Positions 1 through 27,845 of a stretch of DNA of 64,000 nt are shown piece by piece. The DNA is from Cristatella mucedo (lineage: Eukaryota > Bryozoa > Phylactolaemata > Cristatellidae). The position numbers and the translations under genes are program-made. Under the pieces are notes generated by a model. That model saw nothing but the letters and a program-made list of their open reading frames with translations. It was not told the origin of the DNA and did no database searches. The stretch spans positions 8,237,501 through 8,301,500 of the forward strand of contig WPIO01000009.1 in NCBI GenBank assembly GCA_009760855.2, given 5' to 3'. Every line of letters begins with the position of its first letter. Within the stretch, counting starts at the first letter, position 1.

Positions 1-86
<86 letters not shown>
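1..86. repeat. (CA)n microsatellite, cut by window edge
   Basis: Perfect CA dinucleotide run from base 1 to about 86. It lies in the region expected to be a PPP1R12 intron. Confidence 0.98.
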
Positions 87-87
<1 letters not shown>

Positions 88-149
88 CATATATACATAC
101 AGAGCGTAGACAGAGAGAAGCACAGTCACCGAATGCAATCGTGAGCTAA

Positions 150-272
150 AGTGATTTTTACTCACCATTCAATTGCATTTCCCTTTGCAGCAAATGTAAA
201 GCACCTAGAGAGATTGAGTTCTCTGAGAGCGCTTTATCGAGTGCATTATTATTATCATTATTATTATTAATA
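150..272 (+). mobile_element. LINE family 1, 3' tail only
   Basis: Contains the 3' UTR block (actcaccattcaattgc), the hairpin block (AAGCACCTAGAGAGATTGAG ... AGAGCGCTTTATC) and a degenerate (ATT)n tail. It is 5' truncated. Confidence 0.85.
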
Positions 273-680
273 TAAGTGGCCAGAGCACACACACGAAAGA
301 CAGACAGGCCAACTATCCTAGTTATCATCGAACGATGTCAAGGACGACTGAACCAGCGAGCGGCAGAGCGCCGCAGCACACGCACAGGCACACTCGCCGA
401 AGAGAGCAAGGCGGTTTGACCGTCATCACATGACTCCCCCAACAGGAGAAAAATGCAGAACACAACACGGCACAGCAAACGACGGCAAGAGTGGCTTGGC
501 TCACGTCAGCTTGCGAGACAGGGACTAGTCATTGTTGGTTTTGGCGGTCGCAGCAGTGGTGTAGGGGGGGGGTCAGTGCGACGACAACGATGACGACATT
601 GACAGCAGGCAGCGGTTTGTGAGCAAGGGAGGCGGCACCGGCTGAGCTAAAGCTTGGCAGAAGCGTTACACGACAGTTAC
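273..680. other. Unassigned; presumed PPP1R12 intron
   Basis: GC-rich, with a G run at about 565-572. No coding similarity recognised. Confidence 0.4.
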
Positions 681-16700
<16,020 letters not shown>

Positions 16701-16991
16701 TCTCTCCCAAGCAAGCGTCTGACTAGCGCAATGGCAACTCGTCGAATGCACGAAGAATCGTCTGTCGTCACACAATCGCGCGACGAGATCAAGGCAGCCG
16801 ACGCAACGTCAGCGAGAGCCAATAGTCTTTAGCAAGCAATATGCATTATTGGCGCGTTACACTTGCTTAGATAATCCGAGCAACAGTTTCCCGAGGCTGC
16901 CAGACAGTTTGATGGTTGCCATTCCGAAGCACGACTAAGGGCCCCTGCACGAAACTAGGTTGGTCTCGCGTGGTCTCGCGCGGAATCCAAT
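16701..16991. promoter_or_regulatory. Candidate bidirectional promoter between PPP1R12 and MRPS35
   Basis: Only 291 bp separate the two divergent start codons. The interval and its flanks are CpG-rich. It holds a CCAAT box in each orientation (agCCAATag near 16819 and an ATTGG near 16852) and two TCTCGCG elements at about 16965-16981. No TATA box is evident. These are typical features of CpG-island divergent promoters of housekeeping genes. Transcript ends have not been seen. Confidence 0.6.
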
Positions 16992-17001
16992 ATGGCGGCT
17001 A
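16990..17001 (+). promoter_or_regulatory. YY1-like motif over the MRPS35 start codon
   Basis: The bases around the proposed ATG read AATATGGCGGCT, fitting the YY1 consensus AANATGGCGGC. This motif often overlaps the start region of nuclear genes for mitochondrial and ribosomal proteins. It supports 16992 as the true start of a mitochondrial protein gene. Confidence 0.55.
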
Positions 17002-17136
17002 AATGCTCAGCACGCCTCTCCTCCGCCGTAGCCAACACCACCATGGCATCTACGCTTTTGCTGCGGCTGTGTCGGCGCTTGTCGAGCTCAGGCGCCGCGG
17101 CAAGCTCGACCGGAGGTCGCTTACAAAATTCCGACG
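16992..17136 (+). CDS. MRPS35: MRPS35 candidate exon 1 (mitochondrial targeting peptide)
   Basis: The open frame from 16992 begins MAAKCSARLSSAVANTT and continues with LLLRLCRRLSSSGAAASS. It is rich in Arg, Ser, Ala and Leu and lacks acidic residues over its first 45 positions, as expected of a matrix-targeting peptide. The end shown is the CGACG|gtgggt donor, which leaves phase 1, whereas exon 2 starts in phase 0. Either an extra exon lies in intron 1 or another donor is used (17116 and 17141 are the nearest). The right border is therefore provisional. Confidence 0.5.
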
Positions 17137-18984
17137 GTGGGTTTTCGCCAGACCGAGCTTTGCGCATCAGTTTGGCGACGGCCATTCGGCGGAGCCGCGC
17201 GCTCACCTCGTCGTTTCGGCCTTGCCAGCGTTCACCAGAATTACTCGCCTGCGCGCCGTAGCTAGCTTAATTGATATTCTGATAAAGATTGAACTTTCTC
17301 AGTCGTTAAATCGTTACGCTTTGCAATCAGCTGTTGCTGCGCGGGCTCGTTGGCCGCAGCTTTGCAGCTTTGGAATGAGAGGCTGTCTGCTTCGGGGTGC
17401 GAACTCGGAAGAAAGTTCGATTCGCTCGACATAGAGCGGTCGGTGCTGCAAATATATTCGAGACTCGACGCACCCTTAGAGCCAGGCGGCTGATTGATTT
17501 AGCTCCGACCCAATGCAGGGGTCGTATCTCAGAAGAATGTGATTTTCGATTTTGGTCATTACAAAAGGGACATGCCGCAAACGCTTCGGTACATTAGTCT
17601 TGAGCTCTGTTTGAGAGCCGTCGCGCATTATCCTAGAGCTTTCGCGCTCGGTGATTTTTTTCGTAGTTCTGCCGCATCTGGCTAATAATGAGACATTCGT
17701 ATCAAGTTCTCCGATTAATCTCCTCCGAGGCACTTTGCACATTCTGTAAAGAAAGCACGCGATCCAATTGTTAGCGATAACGTGTAAGCTGTCGTCAGCA
17801 AGCATAATTTGATTACAGGTAGCATGCTAGATTTTCCTCGTGCTGCAGAGAAGTCGAGCTCTATGTTATATATCTTGTGTACGTATCTCGGTCAGTAACT
17901 CTACAAAGCGACAAAGACTAAGTGGGTGCTACACAGGGGAGTTTTTTTTTATAGTTTTCGGTACGTATACGTTAGCCAACAGACTTTATCTCACGCTCTA
18001 AAGAGAAAGTACGAAGCATAGCTGAGTCAGGACGGCAGTCGAGGAAGTGACGTAGCATTGAAGTTGTAGCCCAGGACGGCTGGAAAGAACACGGCAGCAG
18101 AAGAATAGATGTCGGGCGACGTCTTGCAAGCTCGCTATCGTTGGCTTATGTGCAGTGAGAGGGCCTGGACGACCGAGGGGTGCATTAGCCAAAGCTGAAA
18201 CCAACGGTGTGGTTGGCAAGTGTGTGCAACTGACCTGACTCGGTCGAACTTTGGAAAGCCCAGGTCGGGCCCTCGTGAGCGAAGTATTTTTTGTAGAGCT
18301 TTACTAAGCATGCGGCACACACAAGGGTAGCCACCAGGCCAATAATATTTATATGCAACTGATTCAAGTGATTCAATATTCCGTTAGGTCTAGTCGACCA
18401 GTGTTGGCCATTGCTGGTCAATCGTGCCTCCTTTGCAGCAAATGTAAAGCGTCTAGAAAGAGTGAGTTCTCCGGGGGGTGCTTTATTAGTTGTTGTTATT
18501 ATTATTATATTATTAACGCCACAGCTTACCGAATACCATCCATGCGAGGCAAAAGCACCTACTTGGTTGACAGTGGATCCGAACCAGTGTCGAAGCCATA
18601 GGCTTCGCCACTCCGAGATGCAGCTGTTGCCTTGACCCAGAGTCGGCTTCAGAGCACTCAGTGCTTGCTCTACCGAGCCCCAATGAGCTGCCAACTAGCC
18701 CTCTGGCTGTAACCACTAGACTTCAAGTTAGCATACCTTAATTCAGTGCCTCAAGTTCTCTGATCCGACCAATGTGATCGATAAGCTTGTACTCACAATC
18801 GATATTGACCGTTAGCCCCACTGCAATATGGTGCCTGCCTCCGATCCCTTGACTGCCGTCACCACAGTGGGGATGCTCGTACTTGGGATGGACTTGACCC
18901 GCCAGCCACCCACTGACTGGAACTCACTTTGTGAAGCGGCAGCAGCACAAGCTGTAGTATATAAATGTGGGTATTTCCGCGTGT

Positions 18985-19029
<45 letters not shown>

Positions 19030-22000
19030 TGTGTCTTTGTGCGCGCGAGCACTCGTGTATGAGCTTCTATGACTGCACTTCTATTGACCAGCATTGATTA
19101 ACTATATCGTTACAAAATGTATAACCTCTGATTAATCCGTGTGGTATTGTGATTCTATTTATTGGCTTGTTCTTGGCTGGCGTTCTATGGAGTTGTGAAC
19201 TTGAGTGCTTCTGCGTTTACTGCTAGATCTCTAGGAGGACCGCCCACAGCCCTTCTTTCCCGGACCTCCAAAGGGATGGATGGCAGGGGCCATCAGATAT
19301 GCCTCTAGATCTCTAGATGCCTAGCAGCACAGGACCTGCAGCAGGGAAGTCGAATCAAAGCGTACACTACGTTCTGGTGCCCTGAACTACAGCTTGTGCC
19401 ATGCCCCTCCCCCTCCTTGTATTCTTTGGTGCTTATCAAAGAAAACCACCTGAAAGCCGTTGTTGAATAAATATTGCAGTAGCAATGGCATACTATTAGT
19501 TACCGATCAGTAGCCCACTGTGTAATCACATGCTACCCTCAGATGAGTACTGGACAGAGACTACAACATAAGCCTGGTCGGTAGCCTGAGTGTGGTTAAG
19601 TTGCATCGATACTTTTGAGTGAGTTACTTGTACTTAAGCAATTACAACTTCATCTGAGGTTTATGATGCTTTTTAATGATCTTTGCCACTAGCCTTTGAT
19701 GATGTTAATAGTTGCATGAATGGTCGTTAAGACGTCAAGATCGTGTAAATGCTGCTTTAGTAAAGGCAAGATCAAACTTTCTTGTTTGCTGACCGGGCTT
19801 GGGAGTTTAGAAGCAATCTATAGAAGTCTAATATAAATACTGTGCATGGTTTTTATTTAGCTTATTTATTTAGTTAGGTGTTTCACAAGCTAAATACAGT
19901 CGTCCCTTGTTTATTGGGGTTAATGATGTCCAGACTCTACCACGATAAGTTTGATTTCCACGAAGTATGATTCTTTATTTATAAATCGAATATTTTTTTA
20001 GTCTCGTCATATAAAACCTGTCCACCACCCTCTAAATACTATTTTTAACATTATTAGAGCCCTCTGGACATGAGAAACACCCTTTTAGTCACCATTACAC
20101 TCGTTTTATCGTATTTTTATTTTATGTTTAATGTATTTAGACCAAATAAGAGAAAATAAGACATAATAGACGTCGGCACCTGGCGTTGAAGGGTTTTCGG
20201 GGGTGCTTGAATACATAGGCCTACAGTTATATACATACTGTAATTTTAATTGTAATAAAGGATCGTACAATTTTGAGCCTGCACTGTATCATTTTCACCA
20301 TCTCGATCAACATGAACATATTTGAAAAAAGGGTAGTAGTTGTTTCTATGGAAAATCTTGGCTGGAATTCGGTCGAGACCCAAGCTGCTCAGCCATCTAC
20401 AGCCTTGACCTTCATCGATCTTTGAACATCCTTATTAATAAATAAATAAAAAAAAACCAACGGTAGAGCAAGGACAAAAAACGGTAGAGCACAAAAAAGT
20501 AAATACCCCCGCGACTTCTCATTCCGTGTGCACTAATTTACTATCAGTGCATGCTTGCTAAGCAAGCCAGTTGGCTGGTCTGTGCCAATTGGCCGTTTTG
20601 CAGAGCCGGGCTAATTACTATGGAATGTGCTGTTTGATTGGTTTGTAGAGCAAAATTTCAGAGTGTTCTCAATTCCCGGGAGGAAGCCAAAAGCTGCCAC
20701 TCTCGGAGATAAGAGACGGCGGAAAGTCATCGTAAGCATGACCGCCTGCCCTGCGTGGCCTGCAGCTGTGTCTTGTGCCGGCTGCTTTAACCTGCAGGCT
20801 GCATGCTATATCGTAGTATGTCATTGAGCACTGGCAGCTCGTGAGAGTATTCCGACCTTGGCACCTTTTCGGCTAACATTCTCCCAGGGACGCTTTGTTC
20901 GACCGTGCGTGCCACTCCATCACAATTGGCGATAGCAAAAATGGCATGCTAAATCGATACCTCGAGAATCAATCGGCTTTCTGCCGGTGCTTGATCGGCT
21001 TTGCAGCGTGCCTTTCTCGAGCAGAGACCGAGCCCAGCCGAGTCTGCAGAGTTGAGTCGAGCTTCGTCGAGCCCCAAAGGCCAGCATCATAATCACTTGG
21101 GCTCATTCGCATGCTGCTGCTTCTGCGCTGTGAATCCGGCAAGCGAAAGTCGTACAGCTCCTTGGCTATAGAAGCTGCCACTCTCCCGGTTTGATCAGTG
21201 GAGACAGAGCACAATTCTTATGCTGTGTCCCATGGGGCCTTCAAGTGACCCAGCTCGTCTGTACCTAGATGATTGAACTTACCATGCAGCAAATGTAAAG
21301 TGCCTAGATAGAGATTGAGTTCTCTGAGGGTGCCTTATCGAGTGTGTTATTGATATTATTATTACCATTCATAAGATCATCTGATTATGCAGCTGTCATT
21401 CGTGGGATAAGATATCAAAGCAGTGCCAACTGAGGTGTGTCACTTGGGTTTATTGCAATCCTGCCTTTCTTGTCCTTGTTGTACAGCTGACGTTTAAAAA
21501 GTCATTCATCCAAATACACAAAGAATGATATAGCAGACTTTAGTGCTCAAATTCATTTGCTATGTAGTGGGTAGGGGGTTGTTGTGCCAAAATACCTTAC
21601 ACTCTCAAGGATGCCAGTTTTGGAGCAGCAGTCTAAGTGTTAATAGGGCACAAGCTCTGTCGAGTATATGAGTCCATTAACTTGAGTTTCCAAATGGCTT
21701 TTTATGTTTGGAAATCATGATTTTTATGCCAGAGAATATTGCCGTTTAGCACGTGAAACATGCACATTGAAGACCCGTTCAAGCACACAAATGTTCGTGA
21801 GCTCTTTTACTACGCAGCAAACGAATGTCATCGAGTACAGCTTCCACCGTCTGGTGTTGTCCCTCAGAGCTAGAACTCAAATAGTCGTTTGAGATAGGAA
21901 TATTTTTGAGTCAAAATAAGTTTAGCCACTACTGATACTTAATGGTTCATGGACTAATTGCCTTATAGTTTTATTCTTTTCCTCACTAGGAATTATTTAG

Positions 22001-25000
22001 CCCTACTTGGGCCTCACTATTGCTCTGCAGTGACTAATATGGCATTAGTTGACTAGCTATATCTGTGGTCGGATAAGCATAATAAAAATAATACACTTGA
22101 TATGGTGCTCTCAGATAACTCAATCTGTTTCTAGGCACTTTACATTTACTGCAAGATGACTATCTGCAGCTGTTCAGGGGCTATTCCGTTTGTAGGTATA
22201 GTGCTATAACTCACTGCTTGCTGGCCTACCGGCATGTGCAGTCAGGCGCTTACACCTGGTGCAAAACTCAGCAGCTAGGCTTGTCTGTCGTGAGCGTCGA
22301 AGTTGCCACATCACACCACTTCTCGCCGACCTGCACTGGCTACCAGTCTAGCAATAGGTCAACTTCAAGGTCTTGTTGCTCACTTTTAGGTCTCTTCATT
22401 CTTTGGCTCCAGCCTATCTCTTGAGATCTACTCCCCCACCAGGCCAAGCATCGTACCACCCGCCTCTCGGAATCCAACAGTTTACCACTACATCGTACAA
22501 ACCTCAAATCCTTTGGAGACCGTGCATTTAGCTCGTATGCTCCCAAAGCCTGGAACTCCCTCCCGACTTGCGTCAGAACATTCCCTGACTTGACCACATT
22601 TAAAAGGAACCTAAAAACACACCTATTTAGTACAGCTTGTAGTGGATCCCTGTGATTCGTCCTTGATGGGCTCACGTGTGCTGCCACTAACCACACTTGC
22701 ATGCTGATCCAGTGCATGTCACCCCTAACCGTGTTATTCGTGTTGTTTATCAAGCATGATATTACTCTGCATTCAAACCTGTTTCCCTTTGCAGCAAATG
22801 TAAAGCGCCTAGAAAGGGATTAAGTTCTCTGAGGGCCCTTTATCAAGGGCATTATTATTATTATTTTTAATTTGTATGCCTGAGTAAGCAGGCAGAATGA
22901 CAGTTTTAATTTTAATATGCACGTGGGCTCACCACATGAGACTGGGTGCCTATTACTTACTTCTATTGCCTCTTACTATTGTTGCTAGCACTGCATTTGT
23001 GTTGAACCCTGAACCTGCAGATGAGATAGCCCTTTTTGTTGTGACATCGTGGACCGTGCGTGGCTTGTTACACGAAGAAAAAAGGGCATCGGTAACTATT
23101 GAAGTTCGTTGACTACTCATGGATCAAGCTGCATGTTTGCTTCCTGATCATCTTCCTTTATTAACCGGCCGCTCTGCCCTTAACATTGCACCGTGGCGTC
23201 TCACTCGTGTGCAGAGGTTACTGAGTGCAGCAGCAAAGATTATAATCGTTGCGAGTTGATCACTAGCCTTGCCGATTGACGGCATTCCTAAAGCTCTTGT
23301 CTAAAGGCTAAGCACGGAAATGAACCTCACCTCACTAAGCAACATAATTAACTGATTTAACAGCCTCATTTCTATAGCGGTAGAAGTGCCTTAACGGCTG
23401 TCACCACCGCCTGCAGTTGGCAATAAATGATCGCCTACTACAGGATTCGAACCCACGACTTCAGTCGTGAAGAAGAGTGAGCACCTTACCGCCTGGGCTG
23501 CCCAGGGGCAATAGCATCCCTTCTGGACTCCCACAATGACAACCACACAGGGCTCTGACCCCTTATTTAGTCCTTCTTCACTGCACTGTAATCAACTGGC
23601 TAGATAGAACCTGTGGCATGTAACTCTTGTTCTTGTTGGCTGCCTACAGCCCACGTGTAGACGATCGGATGGGTTTACCTTGCACTGCCTTCATTTCACC
23701 AGCAAATTTCGACAGCAAATATGTAGGAACCACAAACATTCTCCTCTTTCACATTTTAGATCTTTCAACTTGATTGTGCTACTCTGCTAACTTGCATAGC
23801 GGCATATGCAAAGTGTGTAGAAATAACTTCTCTGTGGGTGTGACCCAAATGTCATGATTGTCATGATTATTATTATTATAGTACTGCTCCAAGGCATGTT
23901 GTCAGATACCCGTGAGCTGTTGATCGTAGAGCTACTGTGAAGAGAGTATACCAAGGAAGGAGCTACCCAAATGTTTCATGATAATTATTAGTATCATTAT
24001 TATTATTATTATTATTATAGTACTGCTCCAAGGCTTATTGTCAGAGACCCGTGAGCTGTTGATCTGACTACAGAGAAAACTAAGCCTGTAGCTTGTGGAA
24101 TTTGATGTAATTTTTAATCTAAATGAACTCTACCCATCTCTCGATTCGATTAACGGGTTTTATTCTAAATAGGTCGATGGCATGTTGATTTAGTGTGAGC
24201 TGGGGTAGTAGGTGATGAAACCCAGGTAATTTTTGTGGCTAAACGTAGGAGCTTTCAGTCGTTGGATTTCCTTTCCCTACCATTGAAAGGCCTTTGGCCT
24301 GAACACCGTCTGAGAACCGAGTCAGGTGGTTTTGCTCTTGCTTCTGGGTTTTGGTCATGGGATCAACTACTTCAGACAATGCGATATGTTTTTCTTTCAT
24401 GCTGCAATGTCCATTTGAGGCGATTAGAGCTACCTAAACGTGGTTGACTATTGAGCTTCATATTACTTTCCTCAGCCCTGGCTAAGTTCGAATTTTGTAA
24501 GGTACTGCTTTCACATAGCACAGCAATGGCCACCGATCAGGATTTGAATATAGTACTTCTTGCCGACCTGCACTGGCTCCAAATCAAGCAGCGCATCGAC
24601 TTCAAGGCTCTGTCAGTTACTGTTAGGTCTCTCCATAAAATGACTCCAGCCTACCTACCAGAACTACTCCCCCACCAGGCTAAGCATCGTGCCACCTGCT
24701 TTTCGGAATCTAACTATTTCCCTATACCTCGTACAAACCTCAAATCTGTTGGAGACCGTGCCTTTAGTTCGTATGCTCCCAAAGCCTGGAACTCACTCCC
24801 GACTTGCATCACGACATCTCCTGACGTGTCAACATTTAAAAAGAAGCTTAGAACGTACCTATGTATCACAGCATTTGGTGGGTCTTTGTGATTCGTCCTT
24901 CGCTTGCATGTACCTGCTTACGCTATGCCTGCTGCTTTCGGAAGTTACCACCAAACATTCGGTAATGCTTTATGTGCAGCATCTGTAAAGTGCCTAGAAA

Positions 25001-26044
25001 GAGATTCAGTTCTCTGGGGGTGCTCTACAAATTTATCATCGTTATTGTTATTACCTAAATATGGCTGTCGGTTCAGCTGCAAATTACTTTCTTTAGCCCT
25101 GGCTAAGTTCGAATTTTTTTTAGGTACCTCCTCCACGTAGCACAACAATGGCTACCAATCAAGATTGGAGTATTGCATGGCCGACAGCCAGTACATTCAA
25201 ATGGTCGGTTGTACCATTCCCAGTTCGGCAGGGCTTTGTGGAGGTAGGTATACAGCTTGGTCTGACTACGGTTGTGTCACTGCAAGTCACCTCGTAGTAG
25301 ATTGATGCTGCATTGCTGCTTGTCTCCAGCTGCCTCCTGACCAGAGCAATCTGTCTGCCTGTCTCTCTGGTTTGTGTTGTATTGTATCTGCTGTGGGTAT
25401 TGCTTTTTTTTTGGCTGGCTGTCCATGTGTGAGTAGCATTGTAGAAGATAGCTATTTACAGAATTTTTTCTTGCAGCGTCTCGGGGCTCTGATGTTGTAT
25501 AGGCAAATGATAGTAGTGGCCGCAAACTCGGTATAACTTGTGTCAACCATTTGATCCATGTTATTGCCTATATGTCTGGCCATCTTTGGTGAGGTCCACT
25601 TATTCCTCTTGATAACTTTGCAGAATCTCAGCGAGAACGGTGGCATCGTCCCTGCAAAGTACGCCAATGCCGAGCTCATGAAAATTCCTAACTTCTTTCA
25701 CCTTGCTCCAGCTCACATCAAGAAGCAGTGTGCTGCTATCAAGGGTTAGTGTGTGACTGTCTCTGTCGGGGCCTGACCTGTGCAAGTGCTTCACTGTTGA
25801 TGCTGCTGCATACCTTTTGGGCTAGCAAGTTGCTTAAGTCAAGTCCTGGGACCAAACGTGTGCAGCCAAAATGCACTCTCCCTTGTGACTGTGTTGGAAC
25901 TGTCAGGTAATAACAATATTAGTAAATCGTTTGTGTGGCGCCCTAAGAGAACTTCCTTTATAACTTGCTGCAAGAGAATTAATCTGGTGAGCTAAGGGAG
26001 GGGTATTGACATGCAAGGTTCCGAGCATGCAAAACAATAACTAC

Positions 26045-26087
<43 letters not shown>

Positions 26088-27814
26088 ACTAATAATAATA
26101 ATAATACATTTTTATAGCACCAACAGAGAGCTGAATGTCTTTGTAGGCACTTCACAAATGCTGTATCAAACACGTGTCGTGCGTAGGCCGTCATACTTAA
26201 GCAAACATGCCGACACACATGACCACCGGTTAGTAATACCTCAGGCTGGTAGTATGCACTGAATCGTGCACAGGTACGCTAGCAATGCGCAATGCACGCA
26301 CGAACAAGAAACGGTGAGTTTACTTGGGCACAGGGAAAGCTGACCGGAACAGATGCGTCCGGAGCTGAGACTTATTGGATGAGAAGTAGTCATTGCAGGT
26401 GGTTTGACCCTACCTGGATGCCAACTCCGGACTTTTGGTGCGGCAAGATGACCAGATGCTGTGGAGGAGCTTGCCGTGTGTGAGTCTGCTGGAGGAGCCA
26501 TGGTCTGATAGGTGATAGACTGGCGCTGGCAAATGAAGTGCCCTGTAAGTCACTGTGAGGATCTTGAAATCGGTTCGATGCTTGTTAAGGAGGTAGCCCG
26601 TGAAGCCCAGACAAAAATGGTTTGATGTGGCAGCTAGGCCGTCGATGACAGGCCTGCGAGCCACTGAGTTTTGCACCGAGTTACCGATCAGCACACTTGT
26701 ATTAATCTAGACTTGGTGTCACAAACGATTGTGTAGGGCACCTTCGAGAGGGATTGATTGATTTATAGTAAGAATAATAATAATACCTTTGCATTGTGCC
26801 TAGGAGCACTTAAACCTTTTTTCAGGCACTGCACATTGCCTAGAAAGGAAGTGTGTCAGCTGATTATTGATTTCCATATAGCATGAACCTTTGTAGCAAT
26901 CACAATCACGTGGACGGAGTAAGTGTTATGAGGGACCATGTGGTTACTAGTTGCGCTCCTCAATGTCAAGATTTATCACTTTCTTTGATATGTCGTCAAG
27001 TCAAGTAATGACATAATTTTAATAGGTCTTTAGTTCCAGGCTTTGGCTGGATATGGACTGGGGGCCACGCTAATCGACTTGAATCAGAAGAGCAAGTGGT
27101 GCATTGCGCAAGCTTGAGACGAACGTGTTTCTGAGATAGGTATTTTGGAGCAATAGAATGAAAGGATCCAAACGCGATTGACAGAACTTTGAATTTGTTA
27201 TGATGCTTGATGGATGTAGCCCGTATAAAAAAAAGTAGGTTTAGCTGATTCAATAGCCTCATTTATATAACGGCAGAAGAACCTTCACGGCAGTTACCAC
27301 TGCATGCAGCAGGCAATAAAGGATCACTCACTGTAGGACTGTTATTGAGGCTTTTTTTTTATTGAGGATACTTGGTGCATTCGTAGGTCTTAAATGTAAC
27401 TACTGCAACAGTGCTGCCGCAAGGCACAAAGATTCCCGTCTAGAGCACCGATTCTCACCGACGATGGCCACGTGCGTTTGCTGGCAAGCAGCAGACGACG
27501 TGCAGCTTTCACTCGTGCCGTTGACAGCAGGCCAGTTATTCGAGCACCGACATGTCAAGAAAGATATGTGCATGCGCTTGTGCATTTCACACCGCTGGGG
27601 TTGATGCGCTCGCGTCGTACAGCTGTGATGCTGTTCGTACGCCGTACGGGCATCTGGCCCACAGCGGCCACTCGGCTATGCAGTAGTCGGGTTGTCGAGA
27701 TCCTCGGCTTGACTCACAACCACTTACCGGCGCAGGCAGAGAGAAAACTGCCGATGGTCGTGGCCGTGGTCAGAGCCTCGATGCATCACGTGGATGAGAG
27801 AGGGAGCAGCGAGT

Positions 27815-27845
<31 letters not shown>

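Noticed and set aside
17003-17434. 143-codon plus frame as MRPS35 exon 1
   Set aside because: It contains WP but not the QDWxxxWP context, and it is out of frame with the better targeting-peptide frame starting 11 bp upstream.
22897-23112. 71-codon plus frame with a hydrophobic start
   Set aside because: No similarity, and it lies in intron 1 of MRPS35 directly behind a LINE tail.
26046-26088. (CTG)n as a coding poly-amino-acid tract
   Set aside because: Intronic, and fused to the (AAT)n tail of a LINE.
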